Below, in pieces: positions 58,653 to 64,000 of a stretch of DNA of 64,000 nucleotides (positions within the stretch are counted from its first letter, which is position 1; each line of letters starts with the position of its first letter). This DNA is from Dyella sp. SG609. Its GTDB lineage: Bacteria; Pseudomonadota; Gammaproteobacteria; Xanthomonadales; Rhodanobacteraceae. The position numbers and the translations under genes were made by a program. The notes under the pieces are model-generated. The model saw only the letters and a program-made list of their open reading frames with translations, had not been told where the DNA came from and did not search any database. The stretch is taken from assembly GCF_012275375.1 (NCBI RefSeq), contig NZ_JAAZQJ010000003.1, positions 310,001 through 374,000 on the forward strand. Reading direction: 5' to 3'.

Positions 58653-59684
58653 TCACAACTGGCCGATCGCCAGCTGCACCAGCAGGCTGCTGACCGACAC
58701 CGCCGCCCATACGCCCAGGCCCAGCAGGACCGGCCGTGCGCCGGTCGAGGCCATGCGGCGCAGGTTGGCCGACAGGCCGATCGCGGTCAGCGCCACGATG
58801 ATCAGGAATTCGGCGGCCATATGGATCGCCGGCTGGATCGCGGCCGGAATCAGGCCGGCCGTGCGCAGGCCCGAGGCGACCAGGAACCACAGGATGAACC
58901 AGGGGAAGATCTTCTTCAGGCTGAAGTCGCTCTGGCCCTGCTTCTTCTCGCGCCAAGCCACCAGCAGGGCCAGCACCAGGCAGATCGGGATGATCAGCGT
59001 CGCGCGGGTGAGCTTGACGATGGTGGCGTAGTCGCCCGCCGCCTTGCTGAAGCTGTAGCCGGCCGCGACCACCGAGGAGGTGTCGTTGATCGCCGTGCCG
59101 GCCCACAGGCCGAAGCCCAGGTCCGACAGATGCAGCACGTGGCCCAGCAGCGGGAACAGCAGCACCGCGACCAGGTTGAACAGGAAGATGGTGGAGATGG
59201 CGAAGGCGGTGTCGTGCTCGTCCGGCTTGATGATCGGCGTGACCGCGGCGATGGCCGAGCCGCCGCAGATCGCGGTGCCCACGCCGATCAGGATCTTCAG
59301 CTTGTCCTGCACCTTCAGCGCGCGGCCCAGGCCCCAGGCAGCCAGGAAGGCCACCGTGATGGTGACCAGGGTGACCGACAGCGATTCCAGGCCAGTCCGG
59401 GCCACCTGGTCCAGGCTCAGCCCGAAGCCCAGCGCGATGATCGACCACTGCAGCACCTGCTTGCCGGCGAACTGGATGCCGGGGGTATAGGTGCCGCCCG
59501 GCGCGAACACGTTGCGCACCAGGATGCCCAGCACGATGCCGAACACCGGCCCGCCCACCAGCGGCGCTACCCGGCCCAGGCCCAGCGCCGCCAGGGCCAC
59601 CAGCACCGCCAGCAGCAGGCCGGGGGCGCGCTGGCCGAAGGAGGGGGAGGGGGCGGGGGCGGTGGGGATGGTGGTGGCGGCCAT
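58653..59684 (-). CDS. yeiH: YeiH family putative sulfate/anion exporter (UPF0324)
   Basis: This 343-residue integral membrane protein with about ten helices belongs to the YeiH (UPF0324) family of putative anion exporters. The conserved segments GVGTAICGGSAIAAV (about 135-149) and LWAGTAINDTSSVVAAGYS (about 190-208) match the family. The gene is divergent from a YeiE-like LysR regulator, the same arrangement as in other proteobacteria, which supports control by it. The transported substrate is not proven. The ATG at 59684 is well placed before a Pro/Ala-rich N-terminus and the first helix. Confidence 0.88.
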   Translation of the reverse strand: MAATTIPTAPAPSPSFGQRAPGLLLAVLVALAALGLGRVAPLVGGPVFGIVLGILVRNVFAPGGTYTPGIQFAGKQVLQWSIIALGFGLSLDQVARTGLESLSVTLVTITVAFLAAWGLGRALKVQDKLKILIGVGTAICGGSAIAAVTPIIKPDEHDTAFAISTIFLFNLVAVLLFPLLGHVLHLSDLGFGLWAGTAINDTSSVVAAGYSFSKAAGDYATIVKLTRATLIIPICLVLALLVAWREKKQGQSDFSLKKIFPWFILWFLVASGLRTAGLIPAAIQPAIHMAAEFLIIVALTAIGLSANLRRMASTGARPVLLGLGVWAAVSVSSLLVQLAIGQL

Positions 59685-59771
59685 GCGGGTGTCCTCGAAG
59701 TCGAGGCATTGTCCCGGGGCCTTTCGATCAGGAAAACTTTAAATATCTGATCAATGGAATAAGATTGGCTG

Positions 59772-60653
59772 ATGATCAATATCAGCCCGCGCCAGCTGGA
59801 GGTCTTCGTGCAGATCGCCCGCCTGGGCAGCGTCCGCGCCGCCGCCGAGGCCCTGCACCTGACCCAGCCGGCCGCGAGCATGGCCCTGGCCGAGATGGAG
59901 CGGCAGCTGGACGCCCCTGTATTCGCCCGCGAGCGGGGCCGGCTGCGGCTGAACACCCGCGGCCGCGAGCTGCTGCCGCTGGCGCAGGAGCTGCTGGAGC
60001 GCTACGCCGAATTCGGCCGCCTGGGCCGCGGCGGCGCCGCCTCGCTGGCGGGCGAGCTGCGCATCGGCGCCAGCAATACGGTGGGCAATTACCTGGTCGG
60101 CGCGCTGCTGGGGGATTTCGTGCGGGCGCATCCGCAGGTGGCGATCCGTTTGCGCGTGGCCAATACCGATGCGATCGCCGCCGCCTTGCTCGCGCACGAA
60201 CTGGACGTGGGCTGCGTGGAAGGGCCGGTGGTGCATCCCGCGCTGGAGATGGAGCCGTGGCGCGACGACATCCTGGTGGTGTGCGCCTCGCCCGACCATC
60301 CGCTGGCCCGCCGCGGCCAGCTGCGGCCGCAGGACTTCGCCGGCGCGCGCTGGGTGCTGCGCGAACCCGGCTCGGCCACGCGCGCCAGCAACGAACGCGT
60401 GCTGGCCCAGCTGCCGCCGGGCGAGACCGTGCTGGAGCTGGATCAGATCGAAGCGATCAAGCAGGCGGTGGTGGCGGGGCTGGGCATCGCCTGTTTGCCG
60501 GCGGTGGCGGTGACCGACGCATTGGCGACCGGGCGCCTGGAAGCGCTGCATACGCCGTTCCTGGATCTGCGGCGCAAGCTGTTCCTGCTGACGCAGCGGG
60601 AGAAGTATCGCGGGGCCTTGCTGGATGCGTTTCTGGTCAACGCGCGAGCCTGA
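59772..60653 (+). CDS. LysR family regulator, YeiE-like
   Basis: This 293-residue LysR-type activator or repressor has its winged helix-turn-helix at residues 3-62 (RQLEVFVQIARLGSVRAAAE), followed by a linker helix and a ligand-binding domain (GELRIGASNTVGNYLVGALL ... PAVAVTDALATGRLEAL). It is close in layout to YeiE/CysB-like regulators. The 87-base gap to the divergent yeiH gene should contain its binding site; an AT-rich stretch (aaatatctgatcaatggaat) is a candidate. The ATG at 59772 is the first in frame. A family A repeat follows the TGA. Confidence 0.88.
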   Translation: MINISPRQLEVFVQIARLGSVRAAAEALHLTQPAASMALAEMERQLDAPVFARERGRLRLNTRGRELLPLAQELLERYAEFGRLGRGGAASLAGELRIGASNTVGNYLVGALLGDFVRAHPQVAIRLRVANTDAIAAALLAHELDVGCVEGPVVHPALEMEPWRDDILVVCASPDHPLARRGQLRPQDFAGARWVLREPGSATRASNERVLAQLPPGETVLELDQIEAIKQAVVAGLGIACLPAVAVTDALATGRLEALHTPFLDLRRKLFLLTQREKYRGALLDAFLVNARA

Positions 60654-60654
60654 C

Positions 60655-60739
60655 GTAGGTTGGGGTGAGCGCAGCGAACCCCAGCGATGCGGCGGCGCAC
60701 AGGTCTGTTGGGGTTCGCCTTTGGCTCACCCCAACCTAC
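60655..60739. repeat. GTAGGTTGGGG palindromic repeat (family A)
   Basis: The outer arms GTAGGTTGGGGTGAGC and GCTCACCCCAACCTAC, with an inner inverted copy, lie between the convergent LysR and ptsI genes. Confidence 0.88.
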
Positions 60740-60757
60740 AGGTCTGGTCGACGTGCT

Positions 60758-62488
60758 TCAGCAGGTGATGCGCGACAGCAGATCTTCCGCTTCCTCATGC
60801 GTCCGGCAACGCAGGATCGCTGGCGCCAGCCGCCGCAGACCCTTGTGGTTGAGCGCCGCGATGCGGTCGCGCACATGCAGCAGCTGGCTGGAGTGCATGC
60901 TGAATTCGCACAGGCCCAGCGCCAGCAGCAGGGCGGTGAACTTGGTGTCGCCGCCGATCTCGCCGCACAGGCTCACCGGCTTGCCGGCGCGGCGGCCGCT
61001 GGTGATCACGTAGGAGATCAGCCGCAGCAGGGCCGGCTGCAGCGGGTTGTAGATATTGTCGAGCGCGTCGTTGCCGCGGTCCGAGGCCAGCACGTACTGC
61101 GCCAGGTCGTTGGTGCCGATGGCGAGGAAGTCCGCGTGCTCCAGCAGCGAGCGCACGTTGATGGCCGCCGCGGGCACTTCGATCATTGCGCCGAGCTGCA
61201 GTTTTTCCGGCAGGTCGATGTTTTCGCGCTTCAAGTCCTGGCGCGCCAGCTTGAACAGCGTGCGCACGGCGATCAGCTCGTCCGGCTGGGTGACCATCGG
61301 CACCAGCACGCGCACGGGGCCGTAGCAGGCGGCGCGCAGGATGGCGCGGATCTGCGTGGTGAACACCGCCGGATAGCGCAGCGACAGGCGCACGCCGCGC
61401 ACGCCCAGCGCGGGGTTTTCTTCGCCGCGCAATGCCAGTCCCGCGGCGTCCGCCTTGTCCGCGCCCAGGTCCAGCGTGCGGATGGTCACCGGCAGGCCGC
61501 CCATGCCCAGCACCAGGTCGCGGTAGGCGATGAACTGCTCGTCCTCGGACGGCAGGCCCTTGTGGCGCAGGAACAGGAATTCGGTGCGGTACAGGCCCAC
61601 GCCGTCGGCGCCGCGCGAACGCGCCATGGCGATGTCGGCGCTGGTCTCGGCATTGGCGAGCAGGCGGATGTCGGTGCCGTCGCGGGTGCGCGTGGGCGCA
61701 TTCGCCAGCGAGGCCAGGCGGCGGCCTTCCTGCTGCGCCTCGCGCTGCCAGGCGCGGTAGCGGGCCAGGTCCTGCGCGGTGGGATGCACCACCGCTTCGC
61801 CGCGTTCGGCATCGAGCAGGATCAGGTCGTCGTCGTGGATGGTGGCGAGCGCGTCGCGTACGCCCACCAGCATGGGCAGGTCCAGGCTGCGCGCCAGGAT
61901 CGCGCTGTGCGAATACGGGCTGCCGGAGCTGGCCACCACGCCGAGCAGGCCATTGCCGGCCAGTTGCGCCATGTCGGCCGGCGCGATGGTGTCGGCGATC
62001 AGGATCTCGCCCACGCGCGCGGCGAGCTTGCGCTCCTCGCGGCTGGTCTGGCGCTGCAGGGCGGAGATGACGCGGTTGATGACCTGGTCGACGTCTTCCT
62101 TGCGGCTGCGCAGGTAGGGGTCGTCCATCGCTTCGAACACCGCGGCGAGGCGGTCGCGCTGTTTCTTAAGCGCGGCGCCGGGGCGGTAGTGGCCGATGCG
62201 GACCAGGTCGTCCAGGCCGCGCAGCAGTTCCTGGTCGTCCAGCAGCAGGCTGTGCGCGTCGATGAATTCGTTGACTTCGCGCGCCAGCGCGCCGTGCAGC
62301 TTGCCGCGCAGTTCGCGTAGTTCCTGGCGGGCGGTGTCGAGCGCGCGGTGGAGTTTTTCCAGCTCGGCGTCGACTTCGTCCTCGGCCAGCGGACGCGTGT
62401 CGACCAGATAGCGGCTCGGCTGCACCAGCCGCGCGCGGCCCAGGGCCATGCCGCGGGAGGCGTTGGAGCCGGGCAGCACGTGCCTCAT
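60758..62488 (-). CDS. ptsI: phosphoenolpyruvate-protein phosphotransferase (PTS enzyme I)
   Basis: Enzyme I takes phosphate from PEP and passes it to HPr. It has 576 residues, normal size. The phosphorylated His is in GSPYSHSAILARSLDLPMLVG (His about 194). The PEP-binding barrel has GIGLYRTEFLF-like DGVGLYRTEFLFL and the active-site Cys in VSLCGEIGGD. No GAF domain is attached, so this is the PtsI rather than the PtsP form. It lies 102 bases downstream of ptsH on the same strand. The absence of sugar permease domains nearby suggests a regulatory, not transport, PTS. The ATG at 62488 has GGAG eight bases upstream. Confidence 0.93.
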   Translation of the reverse strand: MRHVLPGSNASRGMALGRARLVQPSRYLVDTRPLAEDEVDAELEKLHRALDTARQELRELRGKLHGALAREVNEFIDAHSLLLDDQELLRGLDDLVRIGHYRPGAALKKQRDRLAAVFEAMDDPYLRSRKEDVDQVINRVISALQRQTSREERKLAARVGEILIADTIAPADMAQLAGNGLLGVVASSGSPYSHSAILARSLDLPMLVGVRDALATIHDDDLILLDAERGEAVVHPTAQDLARYRAWQREAQQEGRRLASLANAPTRTRDGTDIRLLANAETSADIAMARSRGADGVGLYRTEFLFLRHKGLPSEDEQFIAYRDLVLGMGGLPVTIRTLDLGADKADAAGLALRGEENPALGVRGVRLSLRYPAVFTTQIRAILRAACYGPVRVLVPMVTQPDELIAVRTLFKLARQDLKRENIDLPEKLQLGAMIEVPAAAINVRSLLEHADFLAIGTNDLAQYVLASDRGNDALDNIYNPLQPALLRLISYVITSGRRAGKPVSLCGEIGGDTKFTALLLALGLCEFSMHSSQLLHVRDRIAALNHKGLRRLAPAILRCRTHEEAEDLLSRITC

Positions 62489-62590
62489 GCGGCGGCTCCA
62501 TGGCGGCGGACCGGCAACGAAGCGTGCGGCGCGCCTTGCGGCGTGCGGCGGTTCAAGCTTCGTGTCCTCTGCGCCATGGGCAACTCCACA

Positions 62591-62860
62591 TCAGGCTCCT
62601 TCGTCGAACTTCCGGTCGAACAGGTCCACCACCGCGTCCAGCGCCTGCTCTTCGTCCGCGCCTTCGGCGCGCACGGTGAGCGGGGTGCCGATGCCGGCGG
62701 CCAGCATCATCACGCCCATGATGCTTTGCGCATTGACCTCGCGGCCCTTGCTGATCAGCCACACGGTGGATTTGAAACCCTGCACGAGCTGCACCAGCTT
62801 GGCCGATGCGCGGGCGTGCAGCCCCAGTTTGTTGGATACGACAATCTCTTTTTCAAGCAT
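62591..62860 (-). CDS. ptsH: PTS phosphocarrier protein HPr
   Basis: This 89-residue HPr carries phosphate between enzyme I and EIIA. The phosphorylated histidine is His15 in GLHARAS and the regulatory serine is Ser46 in QSIMG, so HPr kinase could act on it; an hprK gene, if present, lies outside the window. The ATG at 62860 overlaps the end of the EIIA gene by eight bases. Longer readings would extend into that gene and were rejected. Confidence 0.93.
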   Translation of the reverse strand: MLEKEIVVSNKLGLHARASAKLVQLVQGFKSTVWLISKGREVNAQSIMGVMMLAAGIGTPLTVRAEGADEEQALDAVVDLFDRKFDEGA

Positions 62861-63245
62861 GGTCGATGAAGATTCCTCCGCGGCCGCCGCTGGCAGCCAC
62901 TTCCGCCAGTTCGTCCAGCGGCTTTTCGGCATAGTTGAGAACGCGCAGCAGCATCGGCAGGTTCAGGCCCGAGACGCAGCGCAGGTGGACGCCGAGCTTG
63001 CCCAGCGACAGGCCGATATTGCACGGCGTGGCGCCGTACAGGTCGGCCAGCACCAGCACGCCGTCGCCGGTGTCCAGCTCGCGCGCATGCCTGGCGGTGA
63101 GGGTGCGCATCACGTCCGGATCGGCCGAGGGCGGCACTTCCACGGCCTCCACCTGCAACGGCAGCTTGGGCAGCACGTGGTGGGCGGCGGAGATCAGCGC
63201 ATGGCCGACCGCCTCGTGGGTCATCAGCAGCACGCCGACGCTCAT
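62853..63245 (-). CDS. PTS mannose-type EIIA protein
   Basis: This 130-residue EIIA of the mannose/sorbose family has the phosphorylated His at about residue 10 in MTHEAVG. The fold pattern VLVLADLYGATPCNIGLSL is typical. No IIB or IIC partner is in view. In Xanthomonadales and beta-proteobacteria this protein with HPr, EI and RapZ forms a regulatory chain. It is eight bases into overlap with ptsH and 37 bases from rapZ. The ATG at 63245 follows GGAGTCC. Confidence 0.9.
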   Translation of the reverse strand: MSVGVLLMTHEAVGHALISAAHHVLPKLPLQVEAVEVPPSADPDVMRTLTARHARELDTGDGVLVLADLYGATPCNIGLSLGKLGVHLRCVSGLNLPMLLRVLNYAEKPLDELAEVAASGGRGGIFIDHA

Positions 63246-63282
63246 GGCCGGACTCCTGCGCTAAGTAAGGATTGAGCCTTCA

Positions 63283-64000
63283 TCACTCGAGCTCGCGATG
63301 GAAGGTGAGGGCGCCTTCGTGCCGCGCCCGGTAGTGGGCGGCAAGCCGCTCCACCAGGTAGACCGAACGATGCCGCCCGCCGGTGCAGCCGATCGCCACG
63401 GTGACGTAGCTGCGGTCGTCCGAGGCGAAGCGCGGCAGCCAGGCGTCGAGCCAGCGCACGGTGTCGTCGAAGTATTCCTCCACCAGCGGCTGCGCTTCCA
63501 GGTATTCGCGCACCGGCGCGTCCTTGCCGGACAGCGGCCGCAGGCGCGGTTCCCAGTGCGGATTGGGCAGGCAGCGCGCGTCGAACACGAAGTCGGCGTC
63601 CAGCGGCAGGCCGCGGCGGTAGGCGAAGGAGGTGAACATCAGGGTCAAGCCGTCGGTGGCCTGGGCGTAGTCGGTGGCGATCAGGCGGCGCAGCTGGTGC
63701 ACGTTCAATTCGCTGGAATCGATCACCTTCTCGGCGATGGCGATCAGCGGACGCAGCAGCTTGCGTTCCTCCGCGATGGCGTCGGACAGCGACAGGCCCA
63801 GCACCGAGAGCGGATGGCGCCGGCGCGTTTCGGAATAGCGCTTGATCAGCACTTCGTCGCGGCAGTCGATGAAGACCAGGTGCACCTGCACGCCCGCCGC
63901 CGCCAGCTCGGACAGCACGGTGGGCATGCGCAGGAAATCCTCGCCGCGGTTGCGCACGTCCACACCCACCGCGATGTTCTGGCGGCGCCCGGCCACCGCG
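63283..64000 (-). CDS. rapZ: RNase adapter protein RapZ, 5' end cut by window edge
   Basis: This is the C-terminal 238 or so residues of RapZ, which binds GlmZ/GlmY small RNAs and governs glucosamine-6-phosphate synthesis in enterobacteria. The start and the N-terminal Walker A loop are beyond the right end of the window. The seen part holds FDARCLPNPHWEPRLRPLSGKD and VTVAIGCTGGRHRSVYLVERL, both family signatures (the latter near the C-terminus). It reads in the same direction as the EIIA gene with 37 bases between. In many proteobacteria rpoN, hpf, ptsN and hprK lie just upstream of rapZ; that cannot be checked here. Confidence 0.92.
   Translation of the reverse strand, partial: AVAGRRQNIAVGVDVRNRGEDFLRMPTVLSELAAAGVQVHLVFIDCRDEVLIKRYSETRRRHPLSVLGLSLSDAIAEERKLLRPLIAIAEKVIDSSELNVHQLRRLIATDYAQATDGLTLMFTSFAYRRGLPLDADFVFDARCLPNPHWEPRLRPLSGKDAPVREYLEAQPLVEEYFDDTVRWLDAWLPRFASDDRSYVTVAIGCTGGRHRSVYLVERLAAHYRARHEGALTFHRELE

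Noticed and set aside
1-64000. Prophage, transposase or integrase genes
   Set aside because: No reading frame shows integrase, transposase, capsid or terminase motifs, and no terminal direct repeats around a gene block were noticed.

Overview
The window is about 64 kb of high-GC proteobacterial chromosome with ordinary single-copy housekeeping genes and no plasmid, phage or IS genes. The best taxonomic hint is the adjacent MurL-MurD2 pair, a peptidoglycan route known from Xanthomonadales. With the PEP-PTS regulatory genes (mannose-type EIIA, HPr, EI, RapZ), GH92 and GH3 glycosidases and the abundant short palindromic repeats, I infer a member of Xanthomonadaceae/Rhodanobacteraceae (Dyella, Luteibacter or Rhodanobacter type). 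The genus is a guess. I saw no rRNA, tRNA or CRISPR array.

Layout. 1-6.2 kb: murL, murD2, an OsmC protein, a divergent amidase lipoprotein and GNAT enzyme, and a GGDEF protein. 6.2-10.6 kb: an array of hairpins, then a GH3 glycosidase and a serine hydrolase on the minus strand. 10.6-13 kb: a metallo-beta-lactamase-fold enzyme flanked by two near-duplicate cassettes. Each cassette has a near-consensus sigma-54 promoter, an invariant 34-base block and two upstream palindromes, and drives tiny one-helix peptides; this is the most unusual part of the window. 13-15.4 kb: small, mostly unrecognised genes. 15.5-22.2 kb: three regulated units (alpha/beta hydrolase with XRE regulator, UspA plus M13 peptidase, TetR plus oxidoreductase) with visible operators. 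22.3-32 kb: a serine hydrolase, a GH92 mannosidase, an MFS exporter, a DUF899 protein and a secreted metzincin. 32-41 kb: tamA-tamB, an NdvB-like glucan synthase and Dps. 41-55 kb, all plus strand: hrpA, relA, a TPR membrane protein, an epimerase, PBP1b, a lipoprotein and a YoaA-type helicase. 55-57.7 kb: an ECF42 sigma factor with its YCII and VOC companions. 57.9-60.7 kb: tsaB, yeiH and its divergent LysR regulator. 60.7-64 kb: ptsI, ptsH, the EIIA gene and the 3' part of rapZ, cut by the window edge.

Envelope functions dominate: alternative D-Glu supply (murL/murD2), PBP1b, the amidase, the TAM export system, periplasmic glucan synthesis and several exported hydrolases. Regulation includes ppGpp, c-di-GMP, sigma-54, ECF42 and the regulatory PTS. 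Two intergenic repeat families (GTAGGTTGGGG palindromes and purine-rich GGGGAGAGGG elements) recur throughout. They supply stop codons to several genes, the C-terminus of one gene and an in-frame insert in hrpA.
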